Assembly (NCBI RefSeq): GCF_021278965.1
Contig: NZ_CP065589.1
Location: 5,213,001 to 5,277,000 of the forward strand
Direction of reading: 5' to 3'
DNA length: 64,000 bases
DNA from: Chryseobacterium capnotolerans
GTDB lineage: Bacteria; Bacteroidota; Bacteroidia; Flavobacteriales; Weeksellaceae
In this document: positions 8,570 to 18,227 of the stretch, piece after piece
How the letters are laid out: each line of letters opens with the position of its first letter
Position numbering within the stretch: position 1 is the first letter of the stretch
Position numbers and translations under genes: made by a program
The notes under the pieces: model-generated
What the model saw: the letters and a program-made list of their open reading frames with translations, nothing else
Database searches by the model: none
Told to the model about the DNA's origin: nothing

Positions 8570-10024
8570 TTAAAATTGTAATTTAAATGGTCCTTCAAAA
8601 TAAGTTTGATAAGAATCGATAAGTTTACCCTTCATGTCATAAACCCCGATTGTAATATTCTGTTTGGAAAGTTTCATTTCATCTTCCGGGAAACTGATAT
8701 TGATGGTCCCCTTAGAAATTTTATCTCTGTCTACAGGAATTTTACTTGATGCACTATAAGTGATTTCACCATGTGCAGGATCTATTACTTTGATGGTAAC
8801 GATTTTTTTCTCATTGGTCTTATTCAGGAAAGTATAATTATAAGTATTGATAATTTTTCCTTCTTTCACAAAGAATGTACTCCCTGCTGGTTTAATGAAT
8901 TTAGCTTCCATTTCTCCACGGCTGTACAATAGGTATCCTAAGAACCCTACCAGTAGTAATAAGAATATACTGAATCCTTTCATTCTTCCTGTAAATTTGA
9001 ACTGAGTTTCTTTCTCAATTTCATTTTCGGAAGCATATCTTACCAGTCCTTTTGGTAGGCCTACTTTTTCCATCACTTCATCACAGGCATCAATACAGGC
9101 TGTACAGTTGATACACTCCAGCTGCTGTCCGTCTCTGATGTCAATTCCGGTAGGACATACCACTACACACTGGTGACAATCGATACAATCTCCTTTTCCA
9201 GCTGCTTTTCGATCTTCACCTTTTCTCCATTTTGATCTGTTTTCCCCTCTCTTGAAGTCGTAGAAAACGTTGATTGTATCTTTATCAATCAATACTCCTT
9301 GTAGTCGGCCGTATGGACAAACTAATGTACATACCTGTTCTCTGAACCATGCAAATACAAAGTAAAATGCAGCGGTAAGGAGAATCATTACAATAAAATT
9401 GGTAGGATGGGCAAATGGTCCTTCAGAAACAATTTTGAATACCTCTTCATATCCAACAATATACATAAACATAAAGTGGGTGATGATGAGTGAAATAACG
9501 ATATAAACAGACCATTTTAAAGTTCTTTTCCAAATCTTTTCGCTATCCCACTCCTGTCTGTCCAGCTTCATTTGCTTGTTTCGGTCACCTTCAATCAGAT
9601 ATTCGATTTTACGGAAGATCGATTCCATAAAAATTGTCTGAGGGCAAATCCACCCGCAGAAAATTCTTCCGAATGCAATCGTAAAAACGATAATAAAGAT
9701 TAAGGATGCGATGGCACCTAAAGTCAGGATAAAAAAGTCTTGTGGATAGAAAGGCTGTCCAAAGATGAAAAATTCCCTGTCTATAACATTGAACATCAAC
9801 AATGGGTTACCATTGATTTTGATGAACGGTAATGAAAAATAAATGATTAATAGTAGATAGCTTACAATGTTTCTATAGTTGGTGTATTTCCCTTTTGGTT
9901 TCCTTGGAAAAACCCATCTTCTTTTACCGGATTGCTCCATTGTCCCTATAGAATCTCTGTAAGTTTCAGGGTCCAGAACCTGTCCCTGTCCGCCTCGTAC
10001 TTCTATTTCTTCTATGTCTGACAT
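8570..10024 (-). CDS. ccoG: CcoG/RdxA cytochrome c oxidase accessory protein
   Basis: A membrane iron-sulfur protein believed to act as a copper reductase in cbb3 oxidase assembly. Several transmembrane helices occupy residues 50-240. Cysteine motifs are CGWICPQTIF and CTLVCPYGR in the membrane part, then a ferredoxin-like pair CIDCHQCVVVCP and CINCTACIDAC (about residues 278-310). The C-terminus carries one more helix and an Ig-like CcoG domain. Length 484 aa is typical. It is separated from ccoP by a hairpin that could end part of the upstream transcript. Confidence 0.94.
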   Translation of the reverse strand: MSDIEEIEVRGGQGQVLDPETYRDSIGTMEQSGKRRWVFPRKPKGKYTNYRNIVSYLLLIIYFSLPFIKINGNPLLMFNVIDREFFIFGQPFYPQDFFILTLGAIASLIFIIVFTIAFGRIFCGWICPQTIFMESIFRKIEYLIEGDRNKQMKLDRQEWDSEKIWKRTLKWSVYIVISLIITHFMFMYIVGYEEVFKIVSEGPFAHPTNFIVMILLTAAFYFVFAWFREQVCTLVCPYGRLQGVLIDKDTINVFYDFKRGENRSKWRKGEDRKAAGKGDCIDCHQCVVVCPTGIDIRDGQQLECINCTACIDACDEVMEKVGLPKGLVRYASENEIEKETQFKFTGRMKGFSIFLLLLVGFLGYLLYSRGEMEAKFIKPAGSTFFVKEGKIINTYNYTFLNKTNEKKIVTIKVIDPAHGEITYSASSKIPVDRDKISKGTINISFPEDEMKLSKQNITIGVYDMKGKLIDSYQTYFEGPFKLQF

Positions 10025-10045
10025 ATTGTAATGTGTTTAAAAAAG

Positions 10046-10096
10046 AAAAAACATAATTCGTTACTATTTTTAAGGTAATAACAAATTATGTTTTTT
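10046..10096 (-). terminator. Intra-operon hairpin between ccoP and ccoG
   Basis: A 13-bp perfect stem (10046-10058 with 10084-10096, AATTATGTTTTTT on the minus strand) extended by 4 bp after one mismatch, followed by more T on the minus strand. It may be a partial terminator or an RNA processing/stability element dividing ccoNOQP from ccoGH. Confidence 0.6.
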
Positions 10097-10120
10097 TCAT
10101 ATGTTTCTAATTTTTCTAAA

Positions 10121-11002
10121 TTATTCTTTTTCCCAATGTGCTTCAGTTCCTTGAGGAGCTGCTCCTCCTTGAGCCTGAGTCACTGGTGGTAATTCCTGGT
10201 TAATGTGATATACATAAGCTGCAATCTTTTCAATTTCAGCTCCAGAAACTTCTCCATTTTTACCGAATGCTCTCATCGCAGGGTTAGTAGGAGAACCATT
10301 CCAGTCCATGTGGAATACGTTTTTGAATAACGTCTTCTCAGGCTGATTGATCCAGAAGTTATCAGTCAGGTTTGGACCGATACCACCACTACCGTCTTCT
10401 TTGTGACAAGATGCACAGTTTGTTTTGAATAATTCTTTACCTTCTGCGATATTATCAGCTGAATATTTAGCTGTTTCAATCGTTACAGGAGGCTGGCTTG
10501 CTTCATAAGCTGCAATGCTTGCCAATTGCTCTTTGTATTCTTTTTCATATTCGCTTAACGGGTGAGCGAAATCTGTGAAAGAGTAAGCTGCAATATATAC
10601 AATACAAAAAGCAGTCCCAAAATAGAATAAACCTACCCACCATTTTGGTAATTGGTTATCCAACTCCATGATTCCGTCGAAACCGTGGTCAATAAGGATA
10701 TCTTTTTCTTCTGTATCAGATTGCTTTTTAAAGGCAGCTGCATACATTCTTTTGAAGAAAGGAATTTTCTTTTCAGCTAAATAAGCCGCTTTCTCTTCCG
10801 GAGATAATTTTTTGAATTTGTTGTTTTCAATTAAATCTCCAATAGCACTGTGGATAAAGGCAAGGATACCAGCTATCACAACAGTTCCCCAGAAGTAAGG
10901 CGAAGCTAGGAACGCGTAGCTCTGCACAAACAAATAATAAAAAACTATTAAAAGTCCAATTATTATCAAGATGTTTACAACAACAGGTGTTCTTTGTTTC
11001 AT
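10121..11002 (-). CDS. ccoP: cbb3-type cytochrome c oxidase subunit III, one heme
   Basis: Periplasm-facing cytochrome c subunit that feeds electrons to CcoNO. Two hydrophobic segments lie near the N-terminus and a further one at about residue 120-145. A single c-type heme motif CASCH is present (about residue 197) with a downstream axial Met region (NPAMRAFG). Proteobacterial CcoP usually has two CxxCH motifs; only one is visible here, as in other Bacteroidota. The N-terminal 100 residues include a cytoplasmic helical insertion. The C-terminal tail is Gly/Ala/Gln rich. It lies 10 nt after ccoQ. Confidence 0.93.
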   Translation of the reverse strand: MKQRTPVVVNILIIIGLLIVFYYLFVQSYAFLASPYFWGTVVIAGILAFIHSAIGDLIENNKFKKLSPEEKAAYLAEKKIPFFKRMYAAAFKKQSDTEEKDILIDHGFDGIMELDNQLPKWWVGLFYFGTAFCIVYIAAYSFTDFAHPLSEYEKEYKEQLASIAAYEASQPPVTIETAKYSADNIAEGKELFKTNCASCHKEDGSGGIGPNLTDNFWINQPEKTLFKNVFHMDWNGSPTNPAMRAFGKNGEVSGAEIEKIAAYVYHINQELPPVTQAQGGAAPQGTEAHWEKE

Positions 11003-11012
11003 AAAAAATAGT

Positions 11013-11213
11013 TTAATTTTTTAAATTAAAATCGTCGTCTTCATCCTCTCCTAAAGGAGCTTCTTCTTCCTCTTTGTAATATTTCTTAGGCTTGCTAAAA
11101 ACATAGATTACCAGAGCTACGAAGAACAGCATAAAGAAAATCAGAGCCAGTGTCTGGTAGAAGCCAGCATTTTCTGTATTGGATAATATATCTTTAAAGT
11201 TCTGAGGAATCAT
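11013..11213 (-). CDS. ccoQ: CcoQ-like small subunit of cbb3 oxidase
   Basis: A 66-residue single-pass membrane protein with one helix (about residues 20-42) followed by a basic then strongly acidic tail (EEEEAPLGEDEDDD). CcoQ stabilises the cbb3 complex. Size, topology and position between ccoNO and ccoP identify it; sequence itself is weakly conserved. Confidence 0.85.
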   Translation of the reverse strand: MIPQNFKDILSNTENAGFYQTLALIFFMLFFVALVIYVFSKPKKYYKEEEEAPLGEDEDDDFNLKN

Positions 11214-11231
11214 ACTAACCTTTTAATGTTT

Positions 11232-13493
11232 TTAGTTATTACTTGCTGTTTTAATTTCAGTTGTTTTAATATCTGTTCCTAATCTCTGAAGATAAGAAAT
11301 AAGAGCAATGATTTCTTTTTTCTCTAATTCTCCCTGAGGTCTCTTAGCATAAGCTTCTTTCAAGTCATTTGCTTCAGAGAAGATATCTTTTACAATTTTT
11401 GCCGATTGGTTGTTTGCCCACTTATCTGCAGAATCAATTTCAGCTTTTGTGTAAGGAACATCAAATGTGTTCTTCATAAGCTTCATTTTATCTACCATTT
11501 TAGATCTGTCTAAGTTCGTAGCAATTAACCAAGGGTAACGAGGCATGATAGAACCTGCAGAAGTAGATCTTGGGTTATACATGTGCTTGTAGTGCCAAGA
11601 ACTTGGGTTTTTACCACCTTCTCTATGTAAATCTGGTCCAGTTCTCTTAGATCCCCAAAGGAATGGTCTGTCATAGATGAACTCTCCAGCTTTAGAATAC
11701 TGTCCGTTTTTACCGTTAAATCTTGTAATCTCATCTCTGAACGGTCTGATCATCTGAGAGTGACAAGCATTACATCCTTCACGGATATAAATATCTCTAC
11801 CTTCAAGCTCAAGCGGTGAATAAGGTTTTACCGCAGAAATTGTAGGGACACTTTTCTTAAGAGTAAGAGTAGGAATAATTTCTACCATACTTCCGATGGA
11901 AATAGTAAATAATGATAATACTGTTAAAAGTAATGGCATTCTTTCCAACCAAAGGTGGAATCCTTCTCCTTCTTTACGTTTGTTACCAATATTTGCTAAT
12001 GCCGGTGCTTCAGCAGGAACTTCTTTCTGGAATGATCCTTTTCTTACGGTAGCAATTACGTTAACAATCATTAGGATAGCTCCAGAAATATAGAATAACC
12101 CTCCTAAGAATCTCATTTTGAAGTAAGGAATAATTGCAGTTACTGTATCCAACCAGTTTTTCCATAATAATGTTCCGTCCGGGTTGAATTGCTTCCACAT
12201 TAATCCTTGTGTGAATCCAGAAATATACATGGGTACTGCATAGAAAATGATTCCTAAAGTACCTAACCAGAAATGCCAGTTAGCTAATTTTACAGACCAG
12301 ATTTTTGTTCTCCACATAATTGGTACCAGGTAATAGATAACCCCGAATGCCATGAAACCATTCCATCCAAGAGCTCCTAAGTGTACGTGACCGATAACCC
12401 AGTCTGTAAAGTGACCAATTTTGTTGATGTTTTTAGTTGCTAAAAGCGGTCCTTCAAACGTTGCCATACCATAACAAGTAACTGCAACTACGAAGAACTT
12501 AAGAATAGGATTTTCTCTTACTTTATCCCAAGCTCCTCTCAAGGTAAGAAGACCATTTAACATTCCTCCCCAAGATGGTGCGATAAGCATAATAGAGAAA
12601 CCTGTTCCCACTGCCTGTGCCCATGCTGGAAGAGCGGTATACTGAAGGTGGTGAGGACCAGCCCAGATATATACGAAGATTAGTGACCAAAAGTGAATAA
12701 TAGACAGTTTGTATGAGAATACAGGTCTGTCTGCAGCTTTTGGTAAGAAGTAATACATTAGACCTAGAACTGGAGTTGTCAATACGAATGCTACTGCATT
12801 GTGACCATACCACCATTGTACGATGGCATCTTTTGCTCCTGCATATGCAGAATAAGACTTCCAGCCAGAGAAAGATAATGGAACCTCAAGGTTGTTGAAA
12901 ATGTGAAGCATTGCTACTGCTACCCAAGTTCCAAGATAGAACCAAATAGCAACATAAAGGTGCCTTACTCTTCTCTTTGAAATAGTGAGAATCATATTAG
13001 CCCCGAAAATAATCCATGAGAATGCAATCAGGATGTCTATCGGCCACTCATGTTCAGCATATTCTTTAGAAGTGTTAATACCCATAAAGAAGGTAATGAA
13101 CGTAGCAACAATCATAAACTGCCATGTCCAGAAGTGAATCCAAGATAATGTATCACTATACATTCTTGTCTTCAATAATCTTTGCGTAGAGTAGTATACC
13201 CCTACATAAACAATATTACACACGAACGCAAAGATCACGGTATTGGTGTGCAACATTCTGATTCTACCAAAACCAAACGCTCCATGAGTGTTTATTAACC
13301 CTTGAATATTACCCGATGCCAAACTTTTAATGGTTGTATCATCTGTACCGAATAAGAATTCAGGTAATTCAGGGTAGAAAAGCATTAATGCCGCCGTAAG
13401 CCCGAACGTAAATCCTATGAAACCAAAGATAATGGTCGCATAGAGGAACGCACGGACAATACTATTGTCATAACTAAACTTTTGTGTTTCCAT
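11232..13493 (-). CDS. ccoN: cbb3-type cytochrome c oxidase, fused subunits I and II (CcoNO)
   Basis: Catalytic core of the high-affinity terminal oxidase; reduces O2 and pumps protons. Residues 1 to about 490 are the 12-helix CcoN with heme/copper ligand regions (GHNAVAF, GPHHLQY, GHVHLGALGWNG). From about 530 on is CcoO, with an anchor helix and one c-type heme motif CNACHSQMIRPF (about residue 574). The two subunits, separate in proteobacteria, are one 753-residue protein, as is usual in Bacteroidota. It is 21 nt downstream of ccoS. Confidence 0.96.
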   Translation of the reverse strand: METQKFSYDNSIVRAFLYATIIFGFIGFTFGLTAALMLFYPELPEFLFGTDDTTIKSLASGNIQGLINTHGAFGFGRIRMLHTNTVIFAFVCNIVYVGVYYSTQRLLKTRMYSDTLSWIHFWTWQFMIVATFITFFMGINTSKEYAEHEWPIDILIAFSWIIFGANMILTISKRRVRHLYVAIWFYLGTWVAVAMLHIFNNLEVPLSFSGWKSYSAYAGAKDAIVQWWYGHNAVAFVLTTPVLGLMYYFLPKAADRPVFSYKLSIIHFWSLIFVYIWAGPHHLQYTALPAWAQAVGTGFSIMLIAPSWGGMLNGLLTLRGAWDKVRENPILKFFVVAVTCYGMATFEGPLLATKNINKIGHFTDWVIGHVHLGALGWNGFMAFGVIYYLVPIMWRTKIWSVKLANWHFWLGTLGIIFYAVPMYISGFTQGLMWKQFNPDGTLLWKNWLDTVTAIIPYFKMRFLGGLFYISGAILMIVNVIATVRKGSFQKEVPAEAPALANIGNKRKEGEGFHLWLERMPLLLTVLSLFTISIGSMVEIIPTLTLKKSVPTISAVKPYSPLELEGRDIYIREGCNACHSQMIRPFRDEITRFNGKNGQYSKAGEFIYDRPFLWGSKRTGPDLHREGGKNPSSWHYKHMYNPRSTSAGSIMPRYPWLIATNLDRSKMVDKMKLMKNTFDVPYTKAEIDSADKWANNQSAKIVKDIFSEANDLKEAYAKRPQGELEKKEIIALISYLQRLGTDIKTTEIKTASNN

Positions 13494-13514
13494 ATCAACT
13501 ATTCACTATTTTTC

Positions 13515-13724
13515 TCAATTTTTATTATTTTCTCCTATTTCTTTCTCGTCTTTATTTTTGTCGCCAGTTTCATCTTTTTCCTTGACTTCATCATCGAAAA
13601 GGATTCTGACAGCAGGAGATTCATCATCTTCAAACTGCCCTTTTCTGGCATACACTATAAATACGACCAGGAAGATCGCAGCTAAAGAAACACTGCAGAC
13701 GATCATTAAATATAGAATATCCAT
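13515..13724 (-). CDS. ccoS: CcoS cbb3 oxidase assembly protein
   Basis: A 69-residue membrane protein with one N-terminal helix followed by a YARKGQFEDDESPA motif, the hallmark of CcoS. It is needed for insertion of cofactors into cbb3 oxidase. The acidic/lysine tail (EVKEKDETGDKNKDEKE) is low complexity. It is the first gene of the cco operon; its ATG lies 7 nt after a TAATTTTG box. Confidence 0.9.
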   Translation of the reverse strand: MDILYLMIVCSVSLAAIFLVVFIVYARKGQFEDDESPAVRILFDDEVKEKDETGDKNKDEKEIGENNKN

Positions 13725-13731
13725 TGGACAA

Positions 13732-13739
13732 CAAAATTA
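13732..13739 (-). promoter_or_regulatory. -7 box TAATTTTG, candidate cco operon promoter
   Basis: Exact TAnnTTTG match on the minus strand, 7 nt before the ccoS ATG. A second match, TAAATTTG, lies at 13756-13763 minus. Which is used cannot be told from sequence. Confidence 0.45.
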
Positions 13740-13774
13740 ACCTATTTTCGGGGTTCAAATTTAGTGAAAAATAA

Positions 13775-13786
13775 TGACATTCATCA
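13775..13786. promoter_or_regulatory. Imperfect Crp/Fnr-type dyad TGAC-N4-ATCA upstream of ccoS
   Basis: One base differs from TGAT-N4-ATCA. The centre is about 30 or 54 bp upstream of the start sites implied by the two nearby -7 boxes. It resembles the perfect dyad at the Crp/Fnr gene at 16.3 kb, so the regulator may act here (inference). Confidence 0.35.
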
Positions 13787-13833
13787 CGAAATGCCGATTT
13801 CAGCTAATTTAAAATCAGTCTAAATAAGCGGGT

Positions 13834-16213
13834 TTAAGCCCGGTTTTTGAAGTATTTTCGACCTAGTATCCAAGTTGAAACTGTAGTAAAAGTAACTACT
13901 GTAATGGAACTTACAGGCATGATAATTGCAGCGAAAAGCGGATGCATGTGGCCTGTAACAGCGTAACTTAACCCAACAATGTTATAAAGAAAACTGATTA
14001 TAAATGTCATTTTCACAATAGTAATCGAACCTTTGCAGACGTTTAGGTAGTCATCCAAAGTAACCACTTTTTCACCGTTCATAATGACATCAGAAGAGGG
14101 GGTAAAGCTATTGGTGTCATCAGCGATGGCAATCCCTACGTTACTTTGTTTTAGCGCTCCTGCGTCATTCAGTCCATCCCCTAGCATAGCCACTTTCATG
14201 TGCTGATCCTGAAGGTTTTTGATGTAGTTCAATTTATCTTCCGGACTCTGGTTGAAAGCCATTCCTTTGTAATTTGGAATAAGCTCTTTAAGCTGTGTTT
14301 CTTCTGAGGAATTATCCCCACTCAGAATAAATATTTTGTATTGGGTGAGTTTTTTGAATAAGTCTTTAAGTTTAGGTCTGTATTCATTTTTGAAGATAAA
14401 TTTTCCTAAAAATTCGTCATTTTTGCTGATGTAAACTGCGGTTTCAAGGTTCTTAGGTTCTTGATTGTTGTAGCGGGCAGAACCAATTTTATAATTATTT
14501 CCCCTTATGCTGGCTACATAGCCTTTTCCTGAAATCTCCTGGAAGTTTTCAACTGGGAAATAGTTGTCATTAAGCTCTATGTATTCATAAAGAGACTTGG
14601 ACAGTGGATGGTTGGAATTTTTTAATAATGTTTTGATATTCAGTTGGTCGAACTCATTCATCTCAGATCCTTCATACTTGATGTTGGATTTTTTTCTGTG
14701 GGTAATGGTTCCTGTTTTATCAAAAACGATAGTGTCTAATTTGGCGATTTTTTCAATCGTTAAAGTATCTTTTACATAAAACTTATTTCGGCCTAAAATT
14801 CTCATAATGTGACCGAAAGTGAACGGTGCGGATAGTGCAAGGGCACAAGGACATGCTATAATAAGAATGGCAGAAATAACCTGGAACATCTTCTCTAAAT
14901 CGATGAATGCCCAATAAATTCCGGAAATCAATGCAATACCTAAAATGATAAAGGTGAAATATTTACTGATATTGTTAGTCAGGGTATCTAGGCCGGTCTC
15001 GTGTTTCTTGAATGCTTCTTTATTCCAAAGCTGCGTCAGATAACTTTGGTCTACATCTTTAATCACTTCAAGTTCCAAAGATGATCCTACCTGCTTACCA
15101 CCTGCAAAGATTTTGTCTCCCGGTTGTTTGCTGATGCTTTCACTTTCTCCTGTGATAAAACTGTTGTCAATATTTCCTTCTCCGTTGATCAGGATAGCGT
15201 CTACAGGGATGATTTCCTGGTTTCTAACTAGAATTCTGTCTCCCACTTTTATTTCAGAAAGAAGGATGTTTTCCTGTTTCCCTTCAAAGTCTACTTTCGT
15301 TACAGCAATAGGATAAAATGACTTATAATCTCTGTCATAAGAAAGAGCGCTATAAGTTCTTTTCTGGAACAGTTTTCCCATCAACATGAAGAAAAGAAGA
15401 CCACATAAAGTATCAAAATATCCTGGGCCGTAATCTGTTGCCACTTCATAAATACTTCTTCCGAAGAGAACGAATATTCCTAATACAATTGGAACATCAA
15501 TGTTAACGATTTTATTTTTTTAAACCATACCAGGCGGATTTATAATAATCGGAAGCAGAATAAAATACTACCGGGCATGCCAGTAAGAACATCAGAACTC
15601 TGAAAAGTCCTTTATAATGTTCCATCCAGTAATCTTCACCTCCTACATATTCCGGGAACGCTAAAAACATTCCGTTTCCGAAAGCAAAACCTGCAATCGC
15701 AAATTTTACAAGAAGTGATTTATCAAGATGGTCAACATTTTTTTCTGCAGTTTCAAGACTGATAACAGGTTTGTATCCTAAATTTGTTAAAAAATTAGCT
15801 AGATCGCTTAATTTTAGATCGTTATGATTGAATGAAATCTGTAAGGTTTTTCTGGTAAAGTTAACCTGTGAATATTTAATATAAGGATTCAGGGTATGAA
15901 GGCTTTCCAATAACCAGATACAGGAAGAGCAGTGAATTACAGGGATTTTAAAGGTAACAAGGCTGGTGTTTCCTTCAGAAAAATCTGTGATCTTTTCAAA
16001 AATTTCCGGAGTGTCTAAATAAGCGAATTGAGTAGAACTTTCATCGCTCGGACGAATTCCTGCCCCTTTATTAAGTTCATAGAAATTACTTAAATTGTTT
16101 GTATTCAGAATTTCATAAACAGACTTACAGCCATTGCAACAGAAAGTCTTTTCATCAAACAAAATTCTCTCTTTTTCTATCCCTTGACCACAATGAAAAC
16201 AGTTCTCGCTCAC
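13834..16213 (-). CDS. ccoI: CcoI/FixI copper-transporting P-type ATPase, frameshifted in an A run
   Basis: Copper-exporting P1B ATPase that supplies copper to cbb3 oxidase. The N-terminus has a cysteine-rich metal finger (Cys 5, 8, 25, 26, 29) and a heavy-metal-binding domain with CSSC (95-98). The membrane part has the CPCALALSAP ion motif, followed by DKTGT phosphorylation site (about residue 497) and GDGLNDAGAL hinge. The frame breaks at 15515-15521 (seven T on plus); removing one base gives SAWYGLKNKIVNIDVPIVLG and a continuous protein of about 793 aa. It is divergent from the Crp/Fnr regulator and upstream of the cco operon. Confidence 0.92.
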
Positions 16214-16252
16214 CTCCCTAAATTATTGAACTACAAAATTATAACAATTTTT

Positions 16253-16284
16253 TTTGTTTATCGAGTTAAAAAGTTCTATTTTTG
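16253..16284 (+). promoter_or_regulatory. Promoter of the Crp/Fnr gene
   Basis: A full Bacteroidota promoter: TTTG at 16253-16256, 20 bp spacer, TATTTTTG at 16277-16284. It is one of the best promoter matches in the window. Confidence 0.65.
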
Positions 16285-16296
16285 TGATAAATATCA
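16285..16296. promoter_or_regulatory. Perfect TGAT-N4-ATCA dyad over the Crp/Fnr start site
   Basis: The sequence TGATAAATATCA immediately follows the -7 box, so a bound protein would cover the transcription start. TTGAT-N4-ATCAA is the classic Fnr-family operator. Autorepression is the natural inference. Confidence 0.5.
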
Positions 16297-16302
16297 TATA
16301 AA

Positions 16303-17016
16303 ATGCCGCAGGAACAACAGATAGCCATTGAAGAGAGGTTCGCCAGAGTTTTTAATGATAAATCATTTAAGGAAAGACTTTCTAGCGCAGATTTTGAAAA
16401 ATATATTAACGGTAAAAAAAGATTGAGTTTTCAGAAACACGATACTATTTTCGAGGATGGGGAAACGCCAAAAGGGGTGTTCGTACTTGAAAAAGGAGCC
16501 GCTAAACTTTCAAAATCAGGAGCATTTGGGAAAGATCAGATTTTAAGATTTATCAAAGAAGGGGATATTATCGGCTATCGTTCTTTGCTTTGCGGGGAAA
16601 ATTTCCAAGCCAAAGCAGAAGCTATGACAGACATTGAATGTGTTTTCTTACCAGCAGATATCTTTATGTATCTTCTGGAAGTAGATCCGCAATTGTCTTT
16701 CGTAATGCTTCAGAAAATTTCTTACGAATTAGGAGAATCTTCCAATACCATCACGTTCCTTGCCCAGAAAACGGTGAGAGAAAGGCTGGCTGAAATATTG
16801 CTGCTTTTGGAACAGAAATTAGGAGTAGACCCGGAAGGTTTTATCAAGATCTCGTTAACCAGAGAAGAAATTGCCAACATCATTGGTACTGCTACTGAAA
16901 GTGCCATCCGTCTGATCTCAGAATTCAAACAGGATAACCTGATAGAAGTTGACGGACGAAACATCAAGATTCTAAATCACGATAAACTCATGAAACTCGG
17001 TCACGTAGTTTTATAA
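16303..17016 (+). CDS. Crp/Fnr family transcriptional regulator
   Basis: A cytoplasmic regulator with an N-terminal cyclic-nucleotide-binding beta-roll (residues about 35-150, DTIFEDGETPKGVFVLEKG) and a C-terminal winged helix (about 160-230, LTREEIANIIGTATESAIRLISEF). It lacks the N-terminal four-cysteine cluster of E. coli Fnr; only two cysteines are present, so direct oxygen sensing through a canonical Fe-S cluster is unlikely. It is divergent from ccoI and the cco genes, which suggests control of microaerobic respiration (inference). Confidence 0.92.
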   Translation: MPQEQQIAIEERFARVFNDKSFKERLSSADFEKYINGKKRLSFQKHDTIFEDGETPKGVFVLEKGAAKLSKSGAFGKDQILRFIKEGDIIGYRSLLCGENFQAKAEAMTDIECVFLPADIFMYLLEVDPQLSFVMLQKISYELGESSNTITFLAQKTVRERLAEILLLLEQKLGVDPEGFIKISLTREEIANIIGTATESAIRLISEFKQDNLIEVDGRNIKILNHDKLMKLGHVVL

Positions 17017-17031
17017 AAATCATAAAAACTT

Positions 17032-17056
17032 AAGTCGGCTAAATGGCCGACTTTTT
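17032..17056 (+). terminator. Rho-independent terminator after the Crp/Fnr gene
   Basis: AAGTCGGC and GCCGACTT form a stem around a short loop, followed by five T. Confidence 0.85.
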
Positions 17057-17079
17057 AACTTTTAAAAAATAGATAAATT

Positions 17080-17895
17080 ATGTCTGTTCACTCTGAAATT
17101 AAAAAAGTTACAACTGAAACCTTGCGTAAAATGAAATTCGACAAGGAAAAAATAACAATGCTTACTGCTTATGACTTTACCACGGCAAAAATGGTAGATG
17201 CTGGTGGAGTAGATGCTATTTTGATTGGAGACTCTGCAGCTAATGTAATGGCAGGTTTTGAAACTACATTACCTATTACATTAGACCAAATGATCTACCA
17301 TGCACAAAGTGTGGTAAGAGGAACGGACAGAGCTTTAGTGGTAGCTGATCTGCCTTTCGGAACGTATCAGAGTAATCCTGAAAAAGCATTAGAGTCTGCA
17401 GTAAGAATGATGAAAGAAGGAGGTGCTCATGCCGTTAAAATTGAAGGTGGAAAAGAGATTTCAAAATCTATTAAAAAAATCATCAATGCAGGAATTCCTG
17501 TAATGGGACACTTAGGATTAACACCACAGTCTATTTATAAATTCGGAACGTATAAAGTAAGAGCAAAAGAAGAGGCAGAAGCTGAAAAACTGATTGCTGA
17601 TGCTCAGCTTTTAGAAGAATTAGGATGCTTTTCTGTTGTATTGGAAAAAATTCCTGCTGAACTTGCTAAAAAAGTGACTGAGAGCATTTCTATTCCTACT
17701 ATCGGAATTGGAGCCGGAGCTGATTGTGACGGTCAGGTTTTGGTATATCATGATATGGTGGGAATGAATAAGGGTTTCAGTCCTAAATTTTTAAGAAGAT
17801 ACCTTGATCTTTACACAGAGATTACAGGAGCTGTGTCTCAATATGTAAAGGATGTAAAGAACGTAGAATTCCCTAACCAAAACGAAAGTTATTAA
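17080..17895 (+). CDS. panB: 3-methyl-2-oxobutanoate hydroxymethyltransferase
   Basis: First committed enzyme of pantothenate synthesis: transfers a hydroxymethyl group from methylene-tetrahydrofolate to 2-oxoisovalerate to give ketopantoate. A TIM-barrel protein of 271 aa, the normal length. Visible motifs are [27 protein letters not shown] (metal and substrate binding), VKIEGG, and [14 protein letters not shown], ending with [15 protein letters not shown]. No other pan genes are in the window. A 3-nt gap to the next gene suggests co-transcription. Confidence 0.96.
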   Translation: MSVHSEIKKVTTETLRKMKFDKEKITMLTAYDFTTAKMVDAGGVDAILIGDSAANVMAGFETTLPITLDQMIYHAQSVVRGTDRALVVADLPFGTYQSNPEKALESAVRMMKEGGAHAVKIEGGKEISKSIKKIINAGIPVMGHLGLTPQSIYKFGTYKVRAKEEAEAEKLIADAQLLEELGCFSVVLEKIPAELAKKVTESISIPTIGIGAGADCDGQVLVYHDMVGMNKGFSPKFLRRYLDLYTEITGAVSQYVKDVKNVEFPNQNESY

Positions 17896-17898
17896 TTC

Positions 17899-18222
17899 AT
17901 GCAAAATCAACAACAATCTATTCAGGGAATATTATCTATTGCTGCATTAATCTGTCTTGCTATAGGCTGGTTCAATTTATTTTCACCTGAGATCAATCAT
18001 TTACTTTCCAGAAAAGTCTTCTATGTTCTGATAGGGGCAAGTTTCTTTATTCAGGCACCGATGCTGACCAATAAAAACTTTATGTATGCGATGTATGCAG
18101 CAGCAGCAGTTTGTGTGGTTGGAGCTTTGTTGCCGGATAGTTCAATGATTTCGGGACTTAAAACAATTGGTCTTTTGGCAGGGATTATTCTTTCAATGTC
18201 CAATAGAAACAGAAACAGATAG
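17899..18222 (+). CDS. Small membrane protein of unknown function, 107 aa
   Basis: Four hydrophobic segments (about residues 9-28, 38-55, 60-78, 83-100) make this an inner membrane protein; the C-terminal tail is SNRNRNR. I recognise no family. It lies 3 nt after panB and 5 nt before the pseudouridine synthase gene, so it is probably part of that operon. Confidence 0.7.
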   Translation: MQNQQQSIQGILSIAALICLAIGWFNLFSPEINHLLSRKVFYVLIGASFFIQAPMLTNKNFMYAMYAAAAVCVVGALLPDSSMISGLKTIGLLAGIILSMSNRNRNR

Positions 18223-18227
18223 ACTGA

